The notes beneath the pieces were generated by a model. It was not told the origin of the DNA, made no database searches, and was given only the letters and a program-made list of their open reading frames with translations. This document shows positions 53,998-64,000 of a stretch of 64,000 nt of DNA, one piece after another. Where the stretch lies: assembly GCA_030704615.1 (NCBI GenBank), contig CM060732.1:25298001-25362000 (forward strand). Reading direction: 5' to 3'. A program made the position numbers and the translations under genes. Origin of the DNA: Takakia lepidozioides. Lineage: Eukaryota; Streptophyta; Takakiopsida; Takakiales; Takakiaceae. Every line of letters begins with the position of its first letter. Position 1 is the stretch's first letter.

Positions 53998-56525
53998 TTA
54001 TACAGACAACGCCTGTCTTTGTTTCATCTCTTTAAAAACGCGAGATGCATCATTGAGTCTGTTGGCTCCCTCATACACGCGGACCATTGTCAGATACAAT
54101 GCCTTCTCACCAACCCCGCCTTCCTCTTTTAGCTTAGCAAATATGGCCTCTGCTGCTTTTATTTCACCTGCATGCCCATGCATTTCCATCATCTTCCAGT
54201 GAACATCCTCCCCAAAAACTAACCCTTCTTCCCGGATATTTTGATAAAATCTCTCTGCCTCTCGCACCTGCTGCAGTTTGCCATAGGCCCCCAACACCAT
54301 GAGACAAGTGTCAGAGTCTGGTAACAGGTTCCCTCCCCTCATTGCTTCAAACACGTTGATAGCAGGAGTTGCTTTATTTGCCCGTACACAAAGCTGAATG
54401 ACGTTTTTGTAGACTAATGGATCCTTAATTTCCCCAGCCTTTTGAGCTCGCCAAAATTGTTTAGCAGCTTCCTCCAGCTTCCCAGCCATGGCTAACACAT
54501 TGATGGCTGTATCGCGGGAGACATCTTCTGACTGCTTTATTTCTTCGAGAAGACGCTTTGCAAGCCCAATCAACCCTGCCTTTTCATACACCACCACCAT
54601 GGACTGATAGAGTATTTCGTCCATAGGAAAACCCTGCACCCGCAAGCTTTGAAAGAGGAGCGCAGCTTTGTCATACTTTCCATTTTTTCCATAGGTTGAA
54701 ATGAGGGCACTATAAGTCATTGCATTCGGTTCAATTCCATTCTTTTCCATTTGTTGCACCATATTCGACACTCTTTGTAGATCATGCGAATCTCCATGGA
54801 GCTTGATCAAGGTGTTGTAAGTGATGACGTTGGGCATGATACCCCTGCTATGCATGAAATGGAATATACGAACTGCCTCGGAAATCAACCCTGCCTCCCC
54901 ATATACATTGATCATAGTATTGAAAGTTACCACATCAGGGGATACCCCCAAGTCCTTCATGCTCCTAAAAAGATTTTCGGCCTCCATTACCAAGTCCAGT
55001 TTCCCATAGACATCGATCATCATGTTGCAAGTAGTGAGGTCTAAGGCGCACCCCTTGGCCTGCATCTCAAAGAAAACTTCCTTGGCCTCCCCGCATTTCT
55101 CATTTTCAGAGTACACATTTATCAGAGTACTGTAGCTTACAGTGTCGGGTTCAATTTCCAACTCTTTCATGTCAGCTAAAAGGCTTTCCGCCTCTTTGTA
55201 CAATTGTGCCTTTCCAAATATGTTGATCATGGAGTTGAACACCACGCGGTCAGGCTGGATACCAGAGGCCTTCATTCTAGTGAATAAAGACACTGCCTTG
55301 GAGAAATTTTTCACCTTCCCAGACAGCTCAATGAGAGTGCTGTATGTCACCAGATCAGGTAATATTCCCTTTTCTTCCATCTTCCGAAACCCAATCAAAG
55401 CGGAATCAAACTTTCCTGCTTTCCCAAATGCGCTGATGAGCGACGAGTAGGTGAATTTGTCAGGAGAGACTCCCTTCTCTATCATCTCCCCCACTAAACC
55501 CCCTCCTCCAGTGTCCACCTCCTTGCCCTCAATGCATTCCTGATCACAATGTTGTAGCCAAACGTTGATGGCCGGTAGCCTCCCTCCTCAAGCATCCAAT
55601 CATGCAGCGCAAGCGCTCGTTGCCAGTCCCTTTCCTGGTTTAACAAAGACATCATAAGCCTAAGCGATAGTTTTCCTTTCCACTCTGCCATTACCTGGAC
55701 CATTTCTTGCGCACTCACTGTCACTTGCAAATCTTTCAGGATTGCGTCTAAGTCAATGAGGTAATCGGGCCTAGTGAAGGTACCTTCGCCTTGATGTGAC
55801 AACACCAGATTTCCTCTAGCAATCGCGCCCCTCTTGACATGTGAATTCGAACTGGAAGCTGCATTCATGCGAGTGGAGGATGCTGCTGAGTGAAGAGTTT
55901 GCGAGCTCCGAGAGGCCGTGATAGAGGGCTCAGCTGCAGCTGCAGGAGAGTCAGATGAAAGAAAGTCTTCATAAAAAAGATCATCATTATCAGCAGGCAA
56001 TTTATTATCTGCATGGACAGTACAGGCATCCGGTAACTTCAGCCTCTGTCTATAAATAAGCAGGTTTACTTCATTCACAGCTTCTATGTCAAAGGAGGAG
56101 CTCTGATCAAACGACGCCACTTCATCCTTAACGGAAACTCTAGACGAGACTTTATCGTGTTCTAGACAGCACTCTTCTCTCACAATTGCCTGTGCAATGG
56201 CCGCGAGCTTGAGCGACGGAGAAAGGCTAAAACTAACACCTCTAACTCTACGTGGAGCCACAGGCACGAACACATGATGCAACCTACAAAACAATTCCCT
56301 CATCCCCGCATCCAATCCTCTACACTCACCACTGTAACTACAAGGCAGGCACACGCGCTGCCGCATTGCACACGATTCCATCATTTCTACTTGCACATAC
56401 GAGCGTGGCGCCACAGGCAGGAACGCTCCCTGCGACCTACAATCCAATTTCCTCATCCCCCCCCTCCAAACCTCTGCTATCTCCGTTGCAAATACATGGC
56501 GGCCACAGGGGCTGCCGCAGAGCAC
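53998..56525 (-). CDS. P-class pentatricopeptide repeat protein, apparent frameshift
   Basis: Intronless, as is usual for plant PPR genes. The downstream frame (53998-55518) encodes about fourteen 35-residue repeats with the P-class pattern, for example PDKFTYSSLISAFGKAGKFD, PDVVTFNTMINVYGEAGLIS and PNVITYNTLIKLHGDSHDLQ. It ends in degenerate repeats and a stop. The upstream frame (to 56525) has a Ser/Ala-rich region, then LSLRLMMSLLNQERDWQRAL and GYRPSTFGYNIVIRNALRA. It runs into the other frame at a G5 run (about 55501-55505): restoring one base there would make a single frame. The product would bind organellar RNA, one base per repeat. The Ser/Arg-rich N-terminus fits plastid or mitochondrial targeting. 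The start is uncertain: 56305 and upstream Met codons are possible, and the N-terminal part contains a DNA duplication. No LAGLIDADG, SMR or DYW tail is seen. Confidence 0.85.
56250..56520. repeat. Degenerate tandem duplication (about 150 bp) in the divergent gene boundary
   Basis: The blocks beginning GTGGAGCCACAGGCACGAAC (56251) and GTGGCGCCACAGGCAGGAAC (56404) are followed by similar CCTACAA...CAATT(C/T)CCTCATCC sequence. A partial third unit begins GGCGGCCACAGGGGCTGCCG (56500). In minus-strand translation they give repeated GMRKLDCR/GMRELFCR and VAPR blocks. Confidence 0.7.
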
Positions 56526-56899
56526 ATGACACCACCATTTCCCGATCTGCGCAAGGTCGAAGAGATCCCCGACAAGAGAAAAAGGGGAGGAAGGGCTTCC
56601 CGCCGCTGTCGAGAGGAAGCAGACGAGGGTCCAAGGGGGTTTCGTCCGCCACGTCGGGGATTACTTCGTCGACTTCAGCACGAGACTTTGCTAAATCCTC
56701 ATCCGTCTTATGAGTTCCTTCGCACTTGTGCCCATCGTGTAGCAGAAAACAAAAGCCTTGGAAGCCCATCTGTTCTTGCAGCTTTCTTTAGACAACGAGT
56801 TTCTGTTGCTTTGCAAAAGGCTCAAGCTCAATCTATTCTACATCGGGCAGAGGTTGCTGGGGCGGCTTCATCTTTCCTGTTGTCTGACCTTCTGCAGGC
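56503..56899 (+). CDS. Candidate first exon of an unidentified gene
   Basis: ATG at 56503 opens 132 codons (MAATGAAAEHMTPPFPDLRK, then a basic stretch, then FLRTCAHRVAENKSLGSPSV, FFRQRVSVALQKAQAQSIL, LLSDLLQA). It ends at a good donor GCT|GTAGGT. Composition and donor suggest a real exon transcribed divergently from the PPR gene. No family was recognised, and later exons were not found with confidence in 56900-57500. Confidence 0.4.
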
Positions 56900-57907
56900 T
56901 GTAGGTATACTAGAATGGTTTGATTTCTTTCTTTGTGTTAATATATCTAGCTCTACGAGCTTTGGTTGTTTCCTTGTTACACCCATTTGTACATTCACCC
57001 CACTTGGGTCTTTTTATAAAGCTATGCAGGTTTTTCTTGACTCCTCCTTGATTGATTCTTTCTGAGGTAGCTGTGAGAGTTGTATTCCTTACTAGGTGTG
57101 TGTTGGTTCTGACACTTGAATGGGAGTAAATACTTGTGACCATCGCTTCTGCATGACTTGGAGCCGGTTACCAGTTCATTGGTTGTGTATTGTGTGTGAA
57201 GGTATCTGCAGCCTTGCTCCCAAGCATGGACTTGGTACTGCTTTCCCTGGATTCATTTTGACTGGCAAGACACATGTCTCTCGGAGCTGGAGCGACACCC
57301 GCCGGTAACCTTAGGGGGGAATAAGAAAGGAAGAGGTATGCTCATGTTGGCCTTTGTCAACCGGTCGTGTCAGGTAATCGCGAGGCGTTGCATCTCCATT
57401 GTTCCCAATGTCAGACAAACACAGCTCTGTGCGGCAAAGATGCTGGGACACATGAAGGATGAGATCAATCCATGCGCCATTGTCAATTATGCATCTCAAG
57501 GACCAGCAAAATAGCAGGGTCCAAATGATTGCTTCTTACTACTTGGGCAAGGAAAAGTTGGGCTTTGACCCTACTTGGGACCCCAACATCGAAAACTCTG
57601 GGTGAAAATATGGTACAAAGCTACATACATACCATGCCATGCTATGTGGCTAAAACTGAACTACGGCAATTGTTGAATGGACAGTCTGGACATGTCCAAA
57701 TATCCAGCTGATCTCAGCAGAAGTGCGAAAAGATCAAGCTCTTCTTCTGTCACTTTCACGAGAGGTTCCTACACAGTAGAGTGATCTCCTCCACCAGACA
57801 CTAAAGAGACCTTCCATCGAAAGACCAATTAACGGCACTGATCTTTGCTAAGAGTGGATAATAAGTAATGCTGCCATTCTCCTTTGAAGACACCTAATTA
57901 GACCAGA
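56900..57907. other. Intergenic or intron, no gene seen
   Basis: A T-rich stretch with short open frames. It contains the 3' flank of TON2 on the right. Confidence 0.4.
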
Positions 57908-60900
57908 TTACTCTTCTTCAGGCACCTCAGCTGTTTCCTCTTCATCTTGGAGGAGATTCTCACGATTATCATGGGCCCAAAATCCACGTACATCAGTAAG
58001 CATACTGGCTATAGTGCCCCCTTGCCGGCAGGCTAGCAAATCAGCCAATGTTATCTTCAAGGGGTCACTAGACTTCACCATGTCCCAAATCTCATCCCTC
58101 ACATCCTCTATGCAGAGATCATAGTTTCCTCCTTCTATCCACTTCCGATGGACATCCCTGGAACAACAAACACCCTATTAGAATAACAAGAAAACAACAC
58201 TCCCAAATTACATGCTACTGGTGAGCCCACCCCTGGAAGGAAGGGGTAAAAAATATCATTTACACTGGCTTCGGCCAGCATCATCTCTCTCTGGCTCGTG
58301 ATGAGCATAGCCACCTCGTAGATAGACATTACAAACTACTAGACACAATAACCCCATATCAGTTTCAAACTCTAACAACTGATATCACCATCCGCAGGCA
58401 GAGTTAACCAAATGTTTGGGCCATTGAGGCTTGCCAACCAGGATTCAAGGAGAGGAAGCAGGAAAATCCCCAGGGCTATATTTATTTAGGAAGAGAGTAT
58501 CGAGTAGCCAACATGGCTAAGTATTGCCACTCTTCTTTTCTTCCAGATGCTTGTGCTCACAGCAAATATTTTTCAACATGTGCACAATTCCACAAACAAT
58601 AAAATGAGGTACACAGGAGCAAAGCCACCACCAATGAGAAGCAGAAAAGAGAGAACAGTGAGAAAACTTTGTGCCGTGTCTTGAGGATACTCCCTTAAAT
58701 CCAACTTGAAATACTTGAAATATGAAATCTAGTGCAAGATGCAAAGGACAACGGACCTGAAGAGAGTGTGGACGTCCACCGTAGTGAGATAGCCCCGACC
58801 ATGGAGATCCAGGCACCGAAACAAATATGTTAACCCTTCAGGGGTCTCTCTGTTCTCTAGCGCCAAGACAAAGTCCAGGAAGCTCTCAAAGTCCATCTCT
58901 CGAGCTTTACCCCCGCTCCCTCGTCCACCCCTCCTCACATGCTCATCAAAAACTGTGCATAACCGCACAACACCAAGGACATGATACGACAGTTCAGTCC
59001 TTGGAGCACCAAGAAAAGCCCAGAAACACCCAAAACAAGAGAAACCACCACCAAGTTTGAGCCCAAACCAGAGAAGAGTAGCCCCGTCACTTAATTCGTA
59101 TCCATACTGTAGGAAAATGCTGCAACTTAGCAGCTTTCATAAGCACACACAAAGCAAGGTACAAGGATCACCCCATGCTGATGATGTTGCCAAATAAATT
59201 GGAGAGATGATCACACTATTATGTTGAACATGGAAATCAGCATACCTCGCTCAATGAAGATGTCAGTGAGCGTGCCATCAGCATACCCTTGCACTTCTTG
59301 CTTGCTCAGTGTGCCATTCATGTCTTTGTCCAATCCCAGAAACGTATCTAAATCAACCCACCCCATTACGCCCACGGGGTGTTACCAATTTCCAAAACAA
59401 CCCAGCAGCAGAGCAACTCAAGGATGCAACCAAAGGAACCATCCTCATAAGTATCGAGATGGCTCCATGCTTCCAATTAAAGATAACCAAAGAAGAAGAG
59501 CGGAGGAGATCTGATCTACGGTTAGAGAGATTTTCAGAGGAGAAAACCAGAAACAAACAGCAAAGAAAAGAAAAACAGAGCAACCAAAGGAAAGCCTGAT
59601 GGTTTTTCTAGAGCAAACCCCCTGGACTGTCTCTAAACTTTAAGGATAATGGGATTAGTCTTTCCCCCAAGTTTCACAAGCAAGGGTGTACCACAAATAC
59701 GTTGAGCACTGCTAAGAGAGAACCAATTGTCAGCAGCATCTGGCTCCGCCCCTTCCTCTTCAGTCTCCTACACATTATAGAGCATGAATCTCAAGTAAGA
59801 TACTAGAAAAATAAGCATTGAAAAATCACACTTGCAACCAATGTGATATCACTACCAGTGAAAGTTAGATTGCATTCAGCACAGAACGGAATCAAAACTT
59901 GTTGCCATGGATTTCAGTGAGATGAAACCTCAATAGCACTCTCAGTGCACAAGCTTTGCAGCAAGAAGCACCTGGTGGAGTTCCATAAGTTCTGCCAGGC
60001 AGTTGCTGAGCAGCACCTTCTTTATGCACAGCTTTCCTAAGCACTCCCCCACAAAGCAATGAACAAATGAGCTATCACAGAGAGCACTGGGCTGCTGTAT
60101 CATTAAATTAGGAACTAGGTAATCTTTATTAATCTAAAGAATCTGCGCAGATACTGGAAAAATGGATGGCGAGGAAACCCCATGACAGGCCACCACCATA
60201 AAAATTCAAATCATTAACTTTTAAATTCCTGTCTTTATATTGGAGGAAAAACTAAGGTGAAACTCTGGAATGGTAGGAACCCACATCAAGGGGTTTTTGT
60301 TAGCGAGATGGGTGGCAGTGTTGACAATGCAAGAATGATGGCCTTCAACACTACCATAGGTGCCCATGCTATTTATCTGGGCTCTGCTGAAGTAATTAAT
60401 TTCTCTTGAAGAACAGGTCTGGCAGACTTTATGGAATTTCTGCAGTTCCGGCAGTAACCATGATGACATATAATATAAAAGTACCATTTCCACTCATGTA
60501 TGGGTAGTTCAATGGTAGCCCGCTAGCTTTCTGTTAGAGCAGGTGCCGGGTTCAAATATTTGGCAATTCCGGCACTGGAAGAACATCAGTTAAAAATTTC
60601 CGGCAGCCTAATTTGATTTAATTATTGTCGGACAGCGTAGGCAGGTACGGTACTCACAGGTTACCTACCATGAACCAGTTCGGTCATGCGTGTAAATTAA
60701 CCCCAGCTTTCAGTGCTTGAAGGAGGAATGAGGATGGGGAGAGGAGAGATGTCAGACCTCGTCTGAGTGGATCACAGAAGAAGAAGAACTTGCGGGCAGC
60801 AATCCGACTGTACATGGACAAAAAGGGAGGGGGGATACTTCGTAGTTGCGCCAAGTTTGGAATAAGTCCTCGTATGTATGCCTCCATTTCCTAGACACCC

Positions 60901-63533
60901 ACAGATCTGATAAGCCTCAAGACTCAGAGGAAGTGGGAGGGGGATCCAGATGGCACGAGCACACATCTCTTTGGTTTCATTGGCCCTACCGTGCTCAGCT
61001 TTGCCCCCTATCTCTCGTTCACCTATGGGTACTGCACTTCTAGTCCTGAGGACTGCTAGTGATCTGCTAAGGGCAATTCACAAGCAAATCACAATCTCCC
61101 TTCAGAAAGAAGGCAAGGAAATTACATTGACAACAAGCAAACAGAACAGACTTAGGAAGAAGGTCAAACACTCGATGAATTGTGGAACGGTTCCAGGCTG
61201 CACAAAATCTCTGACATCTAAAGCACTTACATACCTGAGGTTGTAAGAAACCATCACCATCTTCATCAAGTTCACTCATGTCGATCCGGGCCTGTGTTAA
61301 AGACACCTGTAGCAAATTGCAACAACCAGGCCAGTCTGGTATGTCTAAGGGAAAGGAATGTATTTATCACCCACTGGGCACAGAATGCCAGTTTGTCCAG
61401 ATGCAGTCACTAATCCAAAGCACTGCCGAAGCTGAGCAAACATCAAAACAAGAGAAACCAATCTAAGACACAGGAACGTCAAAGCAACTACAGTGGATGT
61501 CAATTCCAACAATGTCAAACCACAGAACTGCCTACATCTCTGATAGAATGTACTCATAAGACGCCTAAATCTCCGATACAATGTACTCATAAGACGTTGT
61601 TTCCCGTAGCCTTGTGGCCATGGACCCTGCACCCAGTTTGAGCGGAACTAAATCTCTGATAGAGAGAGACAAGTAGCTAAGCTGTAGCTGTAGACTTACT
61701 GTGCGCATCACATAGAGGTAGAAGGGTAGGATAGCGATGCGCCCAAAGTCATCCTTCTCAAACTTCAAAAAGTTGCACGCTGAAAAAAAGCGCCGGCACT
61801 TTGAGCCAATCTGCTCTGTGCAGAGAGTTGCAATGTGACAGAAATCTTCATAGTTCATCTGCACAATCCACCTCAAGATTTAGTATCTGAAGCAAATTTT
61901 GAACTAATTGCAATCATGGACATTCCTAGACAGCTTAGCTAGTCAGCTCACCTACTGCACACTTTGCCACAATTTTAAGCATGAGAGCATCAGACAAATA
62001 TAAAAAGGGGGATCTTCAAGGAATCTATAACTGACTCCCCGAGAAGGCTAGAAAAGGCCAGAACACAGATGCTGAAATGAAGTCTGCAGCCCTGTTGAGG
62101 TTCCCTCAAAGCCTAAGTAGAAACCCAGAGGTGGGATTGTGACATGGAAGAACGAGAGATAAGGTAGCGAAGGAAGAAAGGCTGTAAAAGAGAGGAAGAA
62201 GGATGAGGACCGAGAAATATAGATGGAGGTGTTCTAGCTTCCAACCTTTTCAGTGCCACTGGCATCATCGATGCTGCAATTCTCACGTAGAAGAACCCAC
62301 ATAGTGTCCAGATCATCCGCATTTAAGAGGACCTCAGCTTGCTTCTGTACAGTGAAACACAATTTACAATAAGCCCACACCTACGAAGTACATGAAGCCA
62401 CCCCCCCTCCCCCAAACTTTCTCCCTCTCTATCTTGTGATTTCCATCCAAACTGGGCATGGGGTCTATGGCCACAAGGCTACGGCAAGCAAGCCTTATAA
62501 GTACATTCTTTCTCACTGGTGCGGTCATACCAAGGCTACTACACCAGATCCCATCAGAGCTCTGAGGTTAAGCAACCCATTGGTTCTCGCTCCAGGAGGG
62601 TTAGTTTCCTGCAGGGTCAATGGCCATAAGGCTATGGCAAGCCAACGTTCGCAGGGAACGATATCAGTACACTCTCTCTCCCGCCCCCATTGACCCTCGT
62701 GAATTGATAAACTTAGGTCTTTCTCCCTCACAATCCCTATGATCCCCTCCTCCTTCCCCCCTTCCCATCCTGTCTTAACTGGGATCTGTATTGGGCAAGG
62801 GCGAGGGGAGGAATAAGTCAAGAAATATGGTGCACCTTCAAAAACCGAAACTTGGCAAGCCGTTGCACCTTTGCACCTGCTGACCCTTCAGCAGGTTTCT
62901 GCAAACCACCAATCACACAAGAGACAACATTAAGCACCTGGTAGGTTAAAACCTGGTTGGATGCTTAAAACCTGAAGGTTGCCTCAATCATTGGAAAAGC
63001 CAGACTTGACACCAAAAATAAGTTCCATAAACCAAAATGTACAGAGATAGAGTGGCATGTGCCTTTTTGAAAAATGTGGGGATGGCTCCAGCATCAGTGT
63101 TCTTCTGCTGCCGCTCCCGAAAGGCCTCTAACAAAATCTTCTTCGTCTCTAATTCTGCAGGACGCATTTATTAGGAGGTAAGGGCATTCAAAAATCATTA
63201 CGGAATTCAACAAACTGGACTTCTCAAAAACTGCCAGGTTCCAACACCAAACTCTGATGTAGACCTAGCCCAATCTTTCCATGTGGTACCCTAGCTTTCT
63301 ACCTCTCACCCATGCACACACAAAACAGAAAAGGCATACAGATGGCCATATGCGTCCACTATTATGGCCGAGGGAAAACAGAAAGTTGTCAAAGCGGATT
63401 GATGCTTACCAGTAAGTGCTTCAGAGCCAAGGCCAGTCCCCGACCCCACATAATTGCGAAGGTGCTTAACCCACTGCATTGATGATGGGGGGAGGCCTTT
63501 CTTTGCCGGCACCTCCACTGCCACCCCTTCCAT
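57908..63533 (-). CDS. TON2: TON2/FASS, PP2A B''-type regulatory subunit, 476 aa, 12 exons
   Basis: Minus-strand exons: 63533-63410, 63154-63063, 62898-62836, 62344-62246, 61858-61700, 61306-61235, 60890-60758, 60036-59972, 59767-59692, 59347-59246, 58952-58757 and 58157-57908. They sum to 1431 nt in one frame (476 residues plus TAA), close to the about 480 residues usual for the family. All introns are GT-AG except that after 63063, which is GC-AG. Recognisable blocks: SSMQWVKHLRNYVGSGTGLG, NYEDFCHIATLCTEQIG, FFSACNFLKFEKDD and RKFFFFCDP, plus WVLLREN, REMDFESFLDFVLALENRET, GLTYLFRCLDL and DVRGFWAHDNRENLL. EF-hand loops DEDGDGFLQPQE and DKDMNGTLSKQE have the acidic calcium ligands. TON2 is the B'' subunit of the TTP (TON1-TRM-PP2A) complex that organises cortical microtubules and the preprophase band. 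The C-terminal Glu-rich tail is typical. The start ATG sits directly before the conserved N-terminus. Confidence 0.95.
60495..60600 (+). repeat. tRNA-derived SINE-like sequence in a TON2 intron
   Basis: GGTAGTTCAATGGTAG (A-box-like D arm) and GCCGGGTTCAAAT (B-box-like T arm) at tRNA spacing, then unrelated sequence. It lies in the intron 60037-60757. Confidence 0.4.
61527..61655 (-). repeat. Dispersed repeat copy in a TON2 intron
   Basis: On the minus strand CAAACTGGGTGCAGGGTCCA, then TGGCCACAAGGCTACGG and two nearly identical copies of TCTTATGAGTACATT followed by a short TAT(C/A)-type stretch. Same family as 62452. Confidence 0.55.
62452..62700 (+). repeat. Dispersed repeat containing a 5S rRNA-derived segment
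   Basis: GGGTCTATGGCCACAAGGCT opens the unit. At 62518-62601 follows a 5S rRNA-like segment: GGTGCGGTCATACC, then CACCAGATCCCATCAGAGCT and CTGAGGTTAAGC, matching plant 5S over its first about 60 bases and decaying after. A second GGTCAATGGCCATAAGGCTA copy begins at 62614. The element lies in the TON2 intron 62345-62835. Confidence 0.65.
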
Positions 63534-64000
63534 ACTTCCTTGCCTAATTTTAGTCTTGTGATGGATAATGTTAAAGATCCTGGCCCCACTCCCTTTTCAG
63601 TTTGATAAGCTTCTACAGCCCTCCTGCCACTGCACACACGACAATGCACCATGGCATAGTCAGTAATTTGATGCTACAAAATAAGGAAATGCAAGATTTT
63701 TTTCCACTGCAGTGAGAATTAATCCCTCTCCCCTTTCCAACATAAGGCTGTGAGCCCTTGATCCAACCTGTGATGTCTTCTTGCCAATATCAGTGGGACT
63801 GCATCCCTTCCACAAAATTGCATGCAGGCCACCAGAGAGACGTATAAATGAACACATGCTTGAAGGGCATGCTGCCTATCTATGAGAAAATTCCTCACTT
63901 CCACAGAACATACAGTCAATGGCATCCTCCTCGTTACTGAATGTGAAATTTAGCTTTTCCAGATACTAAGTTAACAATAACAGCCTTGAGCTACCAACAG
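63534..64000. other. Upstream region of TON2
   Basis: 5' flank or 5' UTR (with possible intron) of TON2 on the minus strand. No further exon or promoter element could be supported. Confidence 0.4.

Noticed and set aside
56252-56713. Plus-strand 153-codon frame
   Set aside because: Overlaps the candidate 56503 exon in another frame and follows the tandem duplication; no features of a gene.
60510-60575. A tRNA gene
   Set aside because: The A and B box-like parts are present but the acceptor and T stems do not pair; SINE-like remnant instead.

Overview
The window is nuclear DNA of a streptophyte (a plant or charophyte-grade alga). Four things point there: a complete intron-rich gene for the PP2A B''-type subunit TON2/FASS, a P-class pentatricopeptide repeat gene, a GRAM-domain GEM-like gene, and a U6 snRNA-like gene with plant-type USE and TATA spacing. 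The density and variety of transposons fits a large seedless-plant or charophyte genome. The species cannot be fixed from sequence alone.

Layout. 1-2.2 kb: intergenic, with a hAT-like MITE. 2.18-13.99 kb: one PIF/Harbinger element bounded by 31-bp inverted repeats and TTA duplications. It holds a broken transposase, a broken Myb/trihelix partner on the other strand, and fragments of a PPR gene and coiled-coil exons. 14.16-15.02 kb: a hAT-type MITE with an exact 8-bp duplication. 15.6-17.5 kb: the GRAM/GEM-like gene (4 exons, minus strand). 18.4-20.1 kb: a decayed Crypton-like tyrosine recombinase. 20.9-50.6 kb: an island studded with more than 35 copies of a GGGAG(RY)CTCCC palindrome. It is interrupted by two Ty3/Gypsy elements (23.87-34.53 and 36.11-39.53 kb) that lack the palindrome. 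Island genes are a transposase-like gene split by the first Gypsy, an ORF of CTD-like Tyr-Pro repeats, a ParB-like/amino-methyltransferase-like gene, a disordered ORF and an FCP1/NIF-like HAD pseudophosphatase. 51.9 kb: U6-like gene. 54-56.5 kb: PPR gene. 57.9-63.5 kb: TON2 (12 exons, minus strand), with SINE-like and 5S-derived repeats in its introns.

The most striking content is Gypsy-1. Between protease and reverse transcriptase it carries a cytosine-5 DNA methyltransferase domain (motifs I, IV, VI, VIII and X visible), and its integrase ends in a PHD finger. Its LTR segments are in an unusual permuted order flanked by a 5-bp duplication. The second main discovery is the palindrome island. 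Its sites lie in introns and spacers around a ParB/methyltransferase-like gene and beside a tyrosine recombinase, so it may be one giant mobile element. That last step is inference.

Many of the best-preserved coding regions contain single-base frameshifts, some in homopolymers, so assembly indels must be separated from real decay.
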